DNA from: Polaribacter sp. Hel1_85
GTDB taxonomy: Bacteria > Bacteroidota > Bacteroidia > Flavobacteriales > Flavobacteriaceae
Reading direction: 5' to 3'
Length of the DNA: 64,000 nucleotides
Assembly (NCBI RefSeq): GCF_000766795.1
Contig: NZ_JPDS01000001.1
Span: 625,001 to 689,000, forward strand
Position numbers and translations under genes: made by a program. Under the pieces are notes generated by a model. It made no database searches and was not told where the DNA came from. It worked only from the letters and a program-made list of their open reading frames with translations. Position 1 is the stretch's first letter. The number at the start of each line of letters is the position of its first letter. This document shows, piece after piece, positions 34,758-44,217 of the stretch.

Positions 34758-35429
34758 TTAAGCAATATTTTGAAGTAATCTTAGTTCTTTTCTATTAAAA
34801 TTAATGATATTTTCTTCTTTTAATTCATTCATTAAGACATTTAAGTTAGATCTAGAAGTTCCAATTAAAGATGCAATATCCTTTTGAGTGTATGGATGTT
34901 CAATTATTTTATCCCCAGTTTTTTCACAATCATGACCATATTCTTCACATAATTCTTTCATAAATTCTAAAAAACGAGTTCTAGTATCTTTAAATAAAAT
35001 TAATTGTAATCTTCTTTCTAACTTTTTAAAACGAAGGCCTAAAAACTTATAAATTTTTAGACTAAACGTTTTATTATCTCTCATTAAATCGTGCATAGTC
35101 TCTACTCCTATTGGACAAATTGAGGTAGAAGCATCTATAGACTGAGCAAATTCATTTCTCTTTTCTACTCCTAAAATTGCTTTTTCTCCAAACAGTTCTC
35201 CTTTGGTTAAAATTGCTTTTACAACCTCATTTCCTTCTTCTGTGTAATATCCTAACTTTACTTTACCTTTTTCTATCAAATAAATTTTATTAGCAGCATC
35301 TTCCTCAAAATAAACATAATCGCTTTTTTTATAAGAATCAAAAGTGTGACATTCTTTATATTCTTTAAATTTATGAGGACAAAGAAGATTGAATAAATTT
35401 ACATTATCAAAAAACCAAAAATTATTCAT
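34758..35429 (-). CDS. Crp/Fnr-family transcriptional regulator
   Basis: 223 residues: cyclic-nucleotide-binding-type beta barrel (about 30-140; GKVKLGYYTEEGNEVVKAILTKGELFGEKAIL) and a C-terminal winged helix (HPYTQKDIASLIGTSRSNLNVLMNELKEENIINFNRKELRLL). There are Cys residues but no N-terminal FNR cluster motif, so Fe-S sensing is not supported, and the cAMP-contact Arg/Ser pair is not evident. Ligand unknown. Monocistronic on the minus strand. A TGAC-N4-GTCA dyad at 29438-29449 could be a target, but this is untested. Confidence 0.87.
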   Translation of the reverse strand: MNNFWFFDNVNLFNLLCPHKFKEYKECHTFDSYKKSDYVYFEEDAANKIYLIEKGKVKLGYYTEEGNEVVKAILTKGELFGEKAILGVEKRNEFAQSIDASTSICPIGVETMHDLMRDNKTFSLKIYKFLGLRFKKLERRLQLILFKDTRTRFLEFMKELCEEYGHDCEKTGDKIIEHPYTQKDIASLIGTSRSNLNVLMNELKEENIINFNRKELRLLQNIA

Positions 35430-35499
35430 AATAGTTTGCTTTTACATTCGTTATTATAAAAGTCTAAAAACTCTTTAATAGCTTACAAAAACAAATAAA

Positions 35500-36195
35500 T
35501 TAAATTGGTAATTTGAGTAATAAGTTAGGATTTGGGCAATTTGTCTTATAAAAATCAATTTTTTCTTCGGATGAAACTCCAGGATAATCTCCAAAATTAC
35601 CTTCTAAATTTTTAATAATTTGAAAATGTAAATGTGGAGCATAATCTCCATTTACTGAAGAATTCCCTAAAAGACCAATTACATTTCCTTTTAAAACAAG
35701 GTCTCCTACTTGTAAGTTTTCTATAGAATTTAAAGATAAATGACCATATAAAGTATAAAATATTTCATTTTTAATTTGATGTTTTAAAATAATAGTTGGG
35801 CCATAATCTCCAAAATTATCATTGTTTTTAAAACTGTGAATTTCACCATCTAAGACTGCAAGAACTTTAGTTTTGTCTTTACACCACAAATCAATTCCTA
35901 AGTGAATGTTTCTTTTTTCTTTTTCTACTAAATTTTTAAAATAATCACTTCTGTCATAAATATTCCTTATTTCTAAATACCCGCCAAAAGCAACTTCAGC
36001 TTTATTTATTTTTAAATAAGAAAGAATATATTCTTCCCATTCTTTAGAGGAAGAAATATTAAATTTTGTCAAATCTTTATTTTCTTTAGATATAACAATT
36101 GGTATATATTTTTCTATAGTTATATTTGAATCAATAATATTTATTGGTTCTTCTGATATCTTATTTAAAAATTGATTGAACTCTTCTACAGACAT
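35500..36195 (-). CDS. M23-family peptidase (LytM domain) without a visible signal peptide
   Basis: 231 residues. The LytM core is complete: H98-LGI-D102, Y-G-H152, and the paired H188-L-H190 in YAPHLHFQ, all expected zinc or catalytic ligands. The domain normally cuts peptidoglycan cross-links outside the cytoplasm, but the protein starts MSVEEFNQFLNKISEEP with no hydrophobic segment. Either it acts on another substrate, is exported by a non-Sec route, or is released by lysis. There is no adjacent cell-wall gene, and a terminator separates it from the upstream aconitase gene. Confidence 0.85.
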   Translation of the reverse strand: MSVEEFNQFLNKISEEPINIIDSNITIEKYIPIVISKENKDLTKFNISSSKEWEEYILSYLKINKAEVAFGGYLEIRNIYDRSDYFKNLVEKEKRNIHLGIDLWCKDKTKVLAVLDGEIHSFKNNDNFGDYGPTIILKHQIKNEIFYTLYGHLSLNSIENLQVGDLVLKGNVIGLLGNSSVNGDYAPHLHFQIIKNLEGNFGDYPGVSSEEKIDFYKTNCPNPNLLLKLPI

Positions 36196-36211
36196 AATGA
36201 GTCAAATAAAA

Positions 36212-36237
36212 AAACTCCTAAATTTCTTCAGGAGTTT
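36212..36237 (-). terminator. Terminator after the first aconitase gene
   Basis: AAACTCCT / AGGAGTTT inverted repeat with a 10-nt loop, followed on the minus strand by a T-run, just downstream of the 36257-38524 stop codon. Confidence 0.75.
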
Positions 36238-36256
36238 GAAATTAATAATTAAAATA

Positions 36257-38524
36257 TTAAGCGTTTTCTTTTTTGATTAAGTTTAAAGCAGAACCTTCAT
36301 TATACCATTCTATTTGTCCTTGGTTATATGTATGATTCGTAATAATTACATCTTTACTTCCATCAGCATGAACAACTTCTATCGTTAAAGGTTTTCCAGG
36401 TGCAAATTCATTTAAGTCTAAGAAGTTAAAAGTATCATCTTCTTGAATTAAATCGTAATCTGTTTCATTCGCAAATGTTAAACCTAACATTCCTTGTTTT
36501 TTTAAGTTGGTTTCATGAATTCTTGCAAAAGATTTTACTAAAACAGCAGCAACACCTAAATGTCTTGGTTCCATTGCAGCATGTTCTCTAGAAGAACCTT
36601 CTCCATAATTATGATCTCCAACAACCATCGTTTTAACACCTGCAGCTTTATATGCTCTAGCTGTATCAGGTACACCTCCATATTCTCCTGTTAATTGGTT
36701 TTTAACAAAATTTGTTTTCATACCGAAATCATTAACAGCACCTATTAAACAATTGTTAGAAATATTATCTAAATGACCTCTATAACGTAACCAAGGTCCT
36801 GCCATAGAAATATGATCTGTAGTACATTTCCCATGTGCTTTTATTAATAATTTTACGCCTGTTAAATCATTTCCTAAAGGAGTAAATGGTTCTAATAATT
36901 GTAATCTTTCTGAGTCTGGGTTTACTTTAATTTCAACTCTACTTCCATCTTTTTCTGGGGCTAAATACCCATCATCTTTTACTTCAAAACCTTTTGGAGG
37001 TAACTCCCAACCTGTTGGCTCATCTAACATTACTTCTTCACCGTTTTTGTTGATTAGTTTATCTGTAATCGGATTAAAATCTAAACGACCAGCAATAGTA
37101 ACTACTGCAACCATTTCTGGTGAAGCTACAAATGCATGCGTATTTGGGTTACCATCTGCACGTTTAGCAAAATTTCTATTAAATGAATGTATAATTGAGT
37201 TTTTAGGGGCATTGGCAGGATCACTATATCTTGCCCATTGACCAATACATGGTCCACAAGCATTTGTAAATATTTTAGCGTCTAATTTTTCAAAAACTCC
37301 TAAAATTCCATCTCTATCTGCTGTATATCTTACTTTTTCAGAACCAGGATTAATTCCAAATTCTGCTTTTATACCTAAATTTTTATCCAAAGCTTGTTGT
37401 GCAATTGAAGCTGCTCGAGATAAATCTTCATAAGAAGAGTTTGTACAAGAACCTATTAATCCCCATTCAACTTTTAAAGGCCAATCATTATCATTTGCTG
37501 CTTTTGTCATATCTTTTCCAGCTTTTGTAGATAAATCTGGAGTAAAAGGCCCATTTAATAAAGGACTTAGTTCTGATAAGTTAATTTCAATTACTTGATC
37601 AAAATATTGTTCTGGGTTTTCATACACTTCAGCATCACCTGTTAAATAATCTTTTACTTCATTTGCAGCATCTGCAACATCACCTCTTTCTGTAGCACGT
37701 AAATAACGCTCCATTGAAGCATCATATCCAAAAGTAGAAGTTGTTGCTCCAATTTCTGCTCCCATGTTACAGATTGTACCTTTACCTGTACAAGACATTG
37801 AAATTGCTCCTGGTCCAAAATATTCTACAATTGCACCTGTTCCTCCTTTTGTAGAAACAATTCCAGCTACTTTTAAAATAACATCTTTTGGTGCAGTCCA
37901 ACCAGAAAGTTTCCCTGTTAACTTAACACCTATTAATTTAGGAAATTTTAATTCCCAAGGCATTCCTGCCATAACATCTACTGCATCTGCACCACCAACT
38001 CCAATTGCAACCATTCCTAAACCACCAGCATTTACTGTGTGAGAATCTGTACCAATCATCATTCCTCCTGGAAATGCATAATTTTCTAAAACTACTTGGT
38101 GAATAATTCCTGCTCCTGGTTTCCAAAAACCTAATCCGTATTTATTAGAAACAGATTCTAAAAAGGTAAAAACTTCGTTACTTGTATTTAAAGCAGTTTG
38201 TAAATCTGAACTCGCCCCGTTTTTAGCTTGAATTAAATGATCACAATGTGTTGTTGTTGGAACAGCAACTTTAGTTTTACCTGCTTGCATAAATTGTAAT
38301 AATGCCATTTGAGCAGTTGCATCTTGTAATGCAATTCTATCTGGGGCAAAATTTACATAATCTTTACCTCTTACAAATGCTTTATTAGATGTTTCTCCCC
38401 ATAAATGAGAATACAAGATTTTTTCTGCTAAAGTTAAAGGTTTTCCTGTAAGTTCACGAGCAGCATCAACACGTTTTACAACGTTTGAATATACTTTCTT
38501 GATCATATCAATATCAAAAGCCAT
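36257..38524 (-). CDS. Aconitate hydratase, mitochondrial-type
   Basis: 755 residues. It interconverts citrate and isocitrate in the TCA cycle through a [4Fe-4S] cluster. The N-terminus ([18 protein letters not shown]) and overall length match the eukaryotic mitochondrial aconitase clade rather than bacterial AcnA or AcnB. Cluster cysteines are in [14 protein letters not shown] and [10 protein letters not shown]; the C-terminal swivel domain has [25 protein letters not shown] with the active-site SSRE. An AcnB-type gene lies immediately upstream in the same direction, with a terminator between them, so the two aconitases are separately transcribed. Confidence 0.93.
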   Translation of the reverse strand: MAFDIDMIKKVYSNVVKRVDAARELTGKPLTLAEKILYSHLWGETSNKAFVRGKDYVNFAPDRIALQDATAQMALLQFMQAGKTKVAVPTTTHCDHLIQAKNGASSDLQTALNTSNEVFTFLESVSNKYGLGFWKPGAGIIHQVVLENYAFPGGMMIGTDSHTVNAGGLGMVAIGVGGADAVDVMAGMPWELKFPKLIGVKLTGKLSGWTAPKDVILKVAGIVSTKGGTGAIVEYFGPGAISMSCTGKGTICNMGAEIGATTSTFGYDASMERYLRATERGDVADAANEVKDYLTGDAEVYENPEQYFDQVIEINLSELSPLLNGPFTPDLSTKAGKDMTKAANDNDWPLKVEWGLIGSCTNSSYEDLSRAASIAQQALDKNLGIKAEFGINPGSEKVRYTADRDGILGVFEKLDAKIFTNACGPCIGQWARYSDPANAPKNSIIHSFNRNFAKRADGNPNTHAFVASPEMVAVVTIAGRLDFNPITDKLINKNGEEVMLDEPTGWELPPKGFEVKDDGYLAPEKDGSRVEIKVNPDSERLQLLEPFTPLGNDLTGVKLLIKAHGKCTTDHISMAGPWLRYRGHLDNISNNCLIGAVNDFGMKTNFVKNQLTGEYGGVPDTARAYKAAGVKTMVVGDHNYGEGSSREHAAMEPRHLGVAAVLVKSFARIHETNLKKQGMLGLTFANETDYDLIQEDDTFNFLDLNEFAPGKPLTIEVVHADGSKDVIITNHTYNQGQIEWYNEGSALNLIKKENA

Positions 38525-38641
38525 ATTATTATAATTTTAAAGATTTATTAATTAACTAAATATACAAAATATATAACGAGTTTGAAAATGGTTTTTTATG
38601 ATGATATTATAAGAATAACTTATAGAATATTTTTTATATAA

Positions 38642-38673
38642 AAAAAGCTCTAACCGTAAGATTAGAGCTTTTT
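38642..38673 (-). terminator. Terminator after acnB
   Basis: AAAAAGCTCTAA / TTAGAGCTTTTT (38642-38653 and 38662-38673), with T-runs on both strands, between the two aconitase genes. Confidence 0.82.
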
Positions 38674-38695
38674 AAATTATAATGTAATTTTGTTA

Positions 38696-41473
38696 TTAAC
38701 TTACTAATACCTTTGTAGAAGGCTTAAACTTAGTTAAAACAATACCTTTAACAGCAGCTTGGTATTCTTCTATCGTTGGAGTTCTTCCTAAAATAGTTGA
38801 TAATACTACCACTGGTGTAGAAGATAATAAAGACTCTCCTTTTTTCTCATCTGTATCTCTTACAACACGACCCTGAAATAAACGAGTAGAAGTTGCCATT
38901 ACAGTATCTCCTGCTTCTGCTTTTTCTTGATTACCCATACATAAGTTACAACCTGGACGCTCTAAGTATAACATGTTTTCATACTTTGTACGTGCTAACC
39001 CTTTTGGTGCACTATCATCAAATTCAAAACCAGAATACTTTTGTAAAATTTTCCAATCTCCTTCTGATTTTAACTCATCAACAATGTTATATGTTGGAGG
39101 CGCAACTACTAAAGGAGCATTAAATTCTACTTTACCTTGTTGCTCTTCAATATTTTTTAACATTTGAGCTAAGATTTGCATATCTCCTTTATGAATCATA
39201 CAAGATCCAATAAATCCTAAATCTACTTTCTTAGTTCCACCATAATAAGATAATGGACGAATATTATCATGCGTATAACGTTTAGATACATCTTCATTAT
39301 TTACATCTGGATCAGCAATCATTGGTTCAATAATTTTATCTAGATCAATAACAACGTCAGCATAATACTTCGCATCTGAATCTGGCTTTAATGCCGATTT
39401 AGTTCCTGTTTTTATTTCAATAATTCTATCATTAGCCTTATCAACTAATCCTTTAAGGTCTTGCTTAGGATTATCCATCCCTTTATCAATCATAATTTGA
39501 ATACGATCTCTAGAGATTTCTAATGATTCTATTAAAGTATCATCTTCTGAAATACAGATAGATGCTTTTGCTTTCATCTCTGCTGTCCAATCTGTAAATG
39601 TAAATGCTTGATCTGAAGTTAAAGTACCAATGTGTACTTCAATAATTTTACCTTGGAAAACATTCTCTCCATCAAATTGAGTTAACATTTGTTCTTGAGT
39701 AGCATGAACCACATCACGGAAATCCATATAAGATTTCATTTCACCTTTAAAAGTAACCTTTACAGACTCTGGAATTGGCATAGTAGCCTCACCTGTAGCT
39801 AGTGCTAAAGCAACTGTTCCTGAATCGGCTCCAAAAGCAACTCCTTTTGCCATACGTGTATGTGAATCTCCACCAATAATTACATCCCAATCATCAACTG
39901 CTAAATCATTTAACACTTTATGAATTACATCTGTCATTGCAGGATATTTTCCTTCTGGATGACGTGCAGTAACTAATCCGAAGTCATTCATAAACTTCAT
40001 TAATCTTGGAATGTTAGCCTTAGACTTATCATCCCAAACAGAAGCTGTATGACACCCTGATTGGTAACCACAATCAACAATTGGAGAAATAACTGTAGCA
40101 GCCATCATCTCTAATTCTTGAGAAGTCATTAAACCTGTAGTATCTTGAGAACCTACAATGTTTACTTCAACTCTTACGTTAGAACCAGCGTGTAATGTTT
40201 TTCCTGGAGTAGTTCCTACTGCGTTTCTGTTGAAAATTTTCTCAACAGCAGTTAAACCTTGTCCCTCTATAGAAACTTCTTTTGAAGCGGCATACACTTG
40301 AGGAACATCTATTCCTAAAACTTTACAAGCAAATGTTTGTAATTTCTTACCAAAAACAACAGCATAAGAACCTCCTGCTTTAATAAACTCCATTTTTGGT
40401 GGCGTTAAAGCTGTAGAGATGTCTTTTAACTCTTTGTCTCCGTTATATAATTTTTTTGTTTTTGTATTTATAGTAAGTACTGTACCTGTAGCAACAGAAT
40501 ACTCTTCCTTTAAGATTGCTTCTCCATCTTCATCAACAATAGTGTTTCCGTCAGCATCTTTTTGCTTTACCCAGTTTTTTAAATCAATACCAATACCACC
40601 AGTTACCCCAACAGTTGTTAAGAAAATTGGTGCAATACCATTAGTACCAGCAATTACTGGAGCAAAATTGATAAATGGTACATATTTACTAAAAGGTACA
40701 CCTGTCCATAATGCAACGTTATTTACACCTGACATTCTTGAAGATCCAACTCCCATTGTACCTTTATCAGCTATTAACATTACACGCTTATCTGGGTGTT
40801 CTGCTTTTAAAGCCAATAATTCATTTTGCATCTCTTTATTGTGCTCAAACATACATTGACCATGTAATTCACGATCTGATCTTGAATGTGCATCTGCTCC
40901 TGGAGATAATAAATCTGTAGAAATATCACCAATACCTGCAACAAAAGTTACAATTTCTATTTCTTCATCAACCTCTGGTAACTTTGTAAAGAACTCTGCT
41001 TTAGAATAACTTTCAATTAATTCTTTTGCAATAGCGTTACCTGCTTTATAAGCTTTTTCTAATTGCTCAGTATCTGCTTCATATAAAAAAACCTGAGTTT
41101 TTAACACTTTAGCTGCTTCAGCTGCATTTGCAGCATCATTTCCTAGAGCTAAATCTAACAATACCTCAACTGAAGGTCCACCTTTCATGTGTGATAATTG
41201 TTCAAAAGCAAAAGCTGGAGTAATTTCTTTTACTTGAGATTCTCCTAGAATAATTTCTTTTAAAAAGGTAGCCTTAACACCAGCAGCACTAGTAGTACCT
41301 GGTAAAATATTATAAATAAAGAAATTAAGAGATTGTTCTCTATATTTATTATTTAAATCTTTAATTTGCTCAATTAACGCACTTGTTAATTCAGCACCAT
41401 CAATTGGTTGCGGATGAAGTCCCTGACCTTTTCGATCTTCTATTTGCTTAAGGTAATCTTTATAAATACTCAT
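38696..41473 (-). CDS. acnB: Bifunctional aconitate hydratase 2 / 2-methylisocitrate dehydratase AcnB
   Basis: 925 residues, near E. coli AcnB length. The N-terminal HEAT-like domain (LPGTTSAAGVKATFLKEI) and the early swivel domain (DKRVMLIADKGTMGVGSSRMSGVNNVALW) precede the catalytic domains, the domain order specific to AcnB. Cluster cysteines occur in CGYQSGCHTASVWD, GFIGSCMIHKG and RPGCNLCMGNQ. It catalyses citrate/isocitrate isomerisation and can dehydrate 2-methylcitrate intermediates. E. coli AcnB binds its own mRNA when its cluster is lost, but no such site can be identified here. Confidence 0.96.
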   Translation of the reverse strand: MSIYKDYLKQIEDRKGQGLHPQPIDGAELTSALIEQIKDLNNKYREQSLNFFIYNILPGTTSAAGVKATFLKEIILGESQVKEITPAFAFEQLSHMKGGPSVEVLLDLALGNDAANAAEAAKVLKTQVFLYEADTEQLEKAYKAGNAIAKELIESYSKAEFFTKLPEVDEEIEIVTFVAGIGDISTDLLSPGADAHSRSDRELHGQCMFEHNKEMQNELLALKAEHPDKRVMLIADKGTMGVGSSRMSGVNNVALWTGVPFSKYVPFINFAPVIAGTNGIAPIFLTTVGVTGGIGIDLKNWVKQKDADGNTIVDEDGEAILKEEYSVATGTVLTINTKTKKLYNGDKELKDISTALTPPKMEFIKAGGSYAVVFGKKLQTFACKVLGIDVPQVYAASKEVSIEGQGLTAVEKIFNRNAVGTTPGKTLHAGSNVRVEVNIVGSQDTTGLMTSQELEMMAATVISPIVDCGYQSGCHTASVWDDKSKANIPRLMKFMNDFGLVTARHPEGKYPAMTDVIHKVLNDLAVDDWDVIIGGDSHTRMAKGVAFGADSGTVALALATGEATMPIPESVKVTFKGEMKSYMDFRDVVHATQEQMLTQFDGENVFQGKIIEVHIGTLTSDQAFTFTDWTAEMKAKASICISEDDTLIESLEISRDRIQIMIDKGMDNPKQDLKGLVDKANDRIIEIKTGTKSALKPDSDAKYYADVVIDLDKIIEPMIADPDVNNEDVSKRYTHDNIRPLSYYGGTKKVDLGFIGSCMIHKGDMQILAQMLKNIEEQQGKVEFNAPLVVAPPTYNIVDELKSEGDWKILQKYSGFEFDDSAPKGLARTKYENMLYLERPGCNLCMGNQEKAEAGDTVMATSTRLFQGRVVRDTDEKKGESLLSSTPVVVLSTILGRTPTIEEYQAAVKGIVLTKFKPSTKVLVS

Positions 41474-41713
41474 GAAAGAAATCTTTAATTACTGTAAACC
41501 TTTTTGATTGTATTAATCTTAAAGAAATTACTAGTAAGTTTTTATTGTTTTTAGTGTCGCAAACTTACATTTTTTATATCAATATTAAAAGATAAATAAT
41601 AGATTGCTCTAATTAATGAATAAAAAAAAGTTATTCTGTATTTAAGTGAATTTAAATCAATAAAATGTTCATTTTATTGATTAATTATGAAGATTGTATA
41701 AATTTATAAAAAA

Positions 41714-42007
41714 TGCAGACTAATAAGCCGAATTCTGTTCCTTAAAAAGGCTCTTATCATTTATCTAGTTCTAAAATTACTCTTAGAATCTATCTGCCTA
41801 CCCTTTAGAATCGAGCGAGAAGCTCTCAAGCTCTAATTTACATGGCATTGCACCTCATAGAGTTTACCTGGTTTCACTACAGCCTAACTGTACATTCTTT
41901 CTGTTGCACTGGTCCTCAACTCTCGTTGGACGGATGTTATCCGCTATGATTTCTCTTTGGTGTCCGGACTTTCCTACTTATTAATAAGTCGATAAGATAA
42001 GTCTGCA
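41714..42007 (-). ncRNA. rnpB: RNase P RNA (M1 RNA)
   Basis: On the minus strand the sequence begins TGCAGACT, soon followed by AGGAAAGTCCGGACACC (41959-41976), the conserved CRI block of bacterial RNase P RNA, and ends AGTCTGCA, which pairs with the 5' end to close helix P1. Other conserved blocks are present, such as AGGGTGAAA-like CAGTGAAAC-region near 41875 and the GAGGTGCAATG region near 41850. Length is about 294 nt, a compact bacterial type A/Bacteroidota form. The ends are set by P1 pairing. It matures the 5' ends of tRNAs. The T-rich sequence after P1 can serve as terminator. The 240 bp between this gene and acnB show nothing else. Confidence 0.9.
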
Positions 42008-42042
42008 ATTTCTATAATATACTATTTTCTTTAATCATAAAA

Positions 42043-42066
42043 AAAACCCACTCATAAATGAGTGGG
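42043..42066 (-). terminator. Terminator hairpin between dnaJ and rnpB
   Basis: CCCACTCAT / ATGAGTGGG (42047-42055 and 42058-42066) followed on the minus strand by a T-run; the second of two tandem hairpins before the rnpB 5' end. Confidence 0.8.
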
Positions 42067-42090
42067 AAAAATTGCTATGAAAAAGAAAAA

Positions 42091-42114
42091 GTGTTGCTGA
42101 TTTCTCAACAACAC
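42091..42114 (-). terminator. Terminator of dnaJ
   Basis: GTGTTG / CAACAC arms (42091-42096 and 42109-42114), followed on the minus strand by TTTTTCTTTTTC. Confidence 0.6.
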
Positions 42115-42193
42115 TACAAATATATATTAAAATGTGTTACAAAAAAATATTTTATTATAAAAAAACTACAATTTTAATAATCTTAACATCTAT

Positions 42194-43330
42194 TTAAGAA
42201 AACATATCTTTTACTTTTTCAAAAAATGATTTGTCTGACTTATTAGGACTTGGTTTAAAGTTCTCATTTTCAGACATTTTTTCAAAAAATTGTTTTTGTT
42301 CTTTATTTAACTCTTGAGGTGTCCAAACATTTATATGGATTAAGAAATCTCCAGTTCCATAACGCTCGATACTTGGTAAACCTTTTCCTTTTAATCTTAA
42401 TATTTTACCAGATTGAGTTCCTGCATCAATTTTGATTTTTACTTTTCCTGTAACTGTTTCAACTTCTTTACTAATTCCTAATACAGCTTCAGAAAAGTTT
42501 ACGTATAAATCAAAATGAATATTAGTTCCTTCTCTTTTTAAAGTTTCATGCTGAATTTCTTCAATTAAAACTAATAAATCACCAGCTATAGAATTCTTTC
42601 CAGGAGCTTCATTACCTTTTCCTCCTACTTTTAATTGAACTCCTTCTGTAACTCCTGCAGGAATATTTATAGAAACAGTTTCTTCTTTTGTAATTAAACC
42701 TTGAGCATCTGCACCATTTGGTTTGCTATTTATAATTTCTCCTGCTCCAGAACAAGTACCACATGTAGTTGCAGTTTGCATTCTACCTAAAATGGTATTA
42801 GTAACTCGCATTTGCTGACCAGAACCGTTACAAGTTGTACATGTTTTATAGGTTACTCCATCCGCTTGTACTTTTCTACGAACTTTTACTTTCTTTTCTA
42901 CACCCTTAGCTATTTCTTCTAAAGTTAGTTTTACACGAATTCGCATATTACTACCTTTAACTCTAGCTTGACGTTGGCCTCCACCACCGCCAAAACCTCC
43001 AAAGCCGCCGCCAAAACCACCGCCTCCAAAGATATCACCAAATTGACTGAATATGTCATCCATATTCATACCACCGCCACCAAAGCCACCGCCACCTTGA
43101 GGACCATCAAAAGCAGCGTGACCATATTGATCATAACGAGCTTTTTTGTTTTCGTCACTTAATACCTCATAAGCTTCTGCAGCTTTTTTAAAGTTTTCTT
43201 CAGCAGTTTTATCATCTGGATTTTTATCTGGATGATATTTTATAGCCATTTTTCTATATCCTTTCTTAATTTCTGCTTGAGATGCAGATTTAGAAATTCC
43301 TAATACTTCGTAAAAGTCTTGTTTTGCCAT
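42194..43330 (-). CDS. dnaJ: Chaperone DnaJ
   Basis: 378 residues. J-domain (KKGYRKMAIKYHPDKNP with HPD, about 20-40), a Gly/Phe-rich linker (about 70-115, GGGGFGGGGM), then a zinc-finger region and C-terminal substrate domains. Only two C-x2-C-x-G-x-G units are present (CTTCNGSG and CGTCSGAG) instead of the four in E. coli DnaJ, so one zinc site rather than two is expected. It stimulates DnaK ATPase. grpE lies 67 bp upstream and the two are probably one operon; dnaK is not in the window. Confidence 0.97.
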   Translation of the reverse strand: MAKQDFYEVLGISKSASQAEIKKGYRKMAIKYHPDKNPDDKTAEENFKKAAEAYEVLSDENKKARYDQYGHAAFDGPQGGGGFGGGGMNMDDIFSQFGDIFGGGGFGGGFGGFGGGGGQRQARVKGSNMRIRVKLTLEEIAKGVEKKVKVRRKVQADGVTYKTCTTCNGSGQQMRVTNTILGRMQTATTCGTCSGAGEIINSKPNGADAQGLITKEETVSINIPAGVTEGVQLKVGGKGNEAPGKNSIAGDLLVLIEEIQHETLKREGTNIHFDLYVNFSEAVLGISKEVETVTGKVKIKIDAGTQSGKILRLKGKGLPSIERYGTGDFLIHINVWTPQELNKEQKQFFEKMSENENFKPSPNKSDKSFFEKVKDMFS

Positions 43331-43397
43331 TCTTTATTTCAATTATCAATTAACAGTAATCAATGATCAGTGGTAATTGTACATTGTTAATTGTAAT

Positions 43398-43946
43398 TTA
43401 TTGTCCGATAACCACTTTTGGGTAACGAATTATTTTATCTCCTAATTTGTAACCTTTTTCTACACAATCGATAACTTTTCCTTTTAAATCATCTGAAGGT
43501 GCTGGAATTTGTGTAATAGCTTCATGATATTCAGCATCAAAAACGTCCCCTTGTCTAGTTTCCATTTTTGATAATCCTTTTTGCTCTAAAGTATTGTAAA
43601 ATTTATTGTAAATTAATAAAACACCTTTTCTCAATTCCTCTGCTTCTTTATCTTCTTCAATATGTGACAAAGCGCGTTCAAAATCATCTATTACTGGCAG
43701 TAAAGATGTCATTACTTCTTGTCCGGCTGTTTTAAATAATTCTATTCTTTCTCTAGATGTTCTTTTTTTATAGTTTTCAAACTCTGCAAAAAGACGTAAA
43801 AACTTGTCTTTTTCAGCTTGAATTAACTCTTCTGCTGTTGGTTCTTCTTTTACAACTTCTGATTCAACTTCTTGATTTTCTTCTACTTGAACAGTTTCTT
43901 GTTCGTTTTTAATTTCTTCTTCTTGTATTTTATCTTTCTTACTCAT
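43398..43946 (-). CDS. grpE: Nucleotide exchange factor GrpE
   Basis: 182 residues from the ATG at 43946 (MSKKDK); a longer frame starts 51 bp upstream (MATFLS...) but adds an unconserved leader. The acidic N-terminus (EEEIKNEQETVQVEE) and long coiled coil (LRLFAEFENYKKRTSRERIE) lead to the C-terminal beta domain (YHEAITQIPAPSDDLKGKVIDCVEKGYKLGDKIIRYPKVVIGQ). It releases ADP from DnaK. Directly upstream of dnaJ. Confidence 0.95.
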   Translation of the reverse strand: MSKKDKIQEEEIKNEQETVQVEENQEVESEVVKEEPTAEELIQAEKDKFLRLFAEFENYKKRTSRERIELFKTAGQEVMTSLLPVIDDFERALSHIEEDKEAEELRKGVLLIYNKFYNTLEQKGLSKMETRQGDVFDAEYHEAITQIPAPSDDLKGKVIDCVEKGYKLGDKIIRYPKVVIGQ

Positions 43947-44053
43947 TTCTTTGTAATCGTTAAATTGTCTACAATTTATTGACAAAAATGTTGCCAATAA
44001 AAAAATAGTGTCAAGTTGACACTATTTTTAATATTATTATTTAGCTGGCAAAC

Positions 44054-44202
44054 AAGCTTAGCCCCGATTGAAACGGCATCCTTTTTTTTTGTGTTGAACC
44101 CGATTCAGTTTCTGTTATAATAAAATTTAGCTTTTAAAATAGTAAGATACTGAACTAAATTCAGCATAAAAAAAAGATATAGTGAAAAGCGGGAAATAGC
44201 TT
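44054..44202. repeat. Structured element S, copy 1, with R1 palindrome in its loop
   Basis: Two nested stems: AAGCT (44054-44058) with AGCTT (44198-44202) plus CCCG (44063-44066) with CGGG (44190-44193); and ATC-C-TTTTTTTT (44078-44089) with AAAAAAAAGAT (44168-44178), C81 being a one-base bulge. The loop contains a separate hairpin, TGTTGAA...TTCAGT / ACTGAA...TTCAGCA (about 44090-44167). Copy 2 at 58782-58916 has the same layout in opposite orientation. It could be a structured RNA or a small mobile palindrome. It lies between grpE and murA; this 271-bp gap holds no ORF. Confidence 0.55.
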
Positions 44203-44217
44203 CTTATAAATCTGCTT

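Noticed and set aside
39000..40920. Several plus-strand ORFs within the aconitase genes
   Set aside because: Shadow frames of acnB and the other aconitase gene with typical antisense composition.
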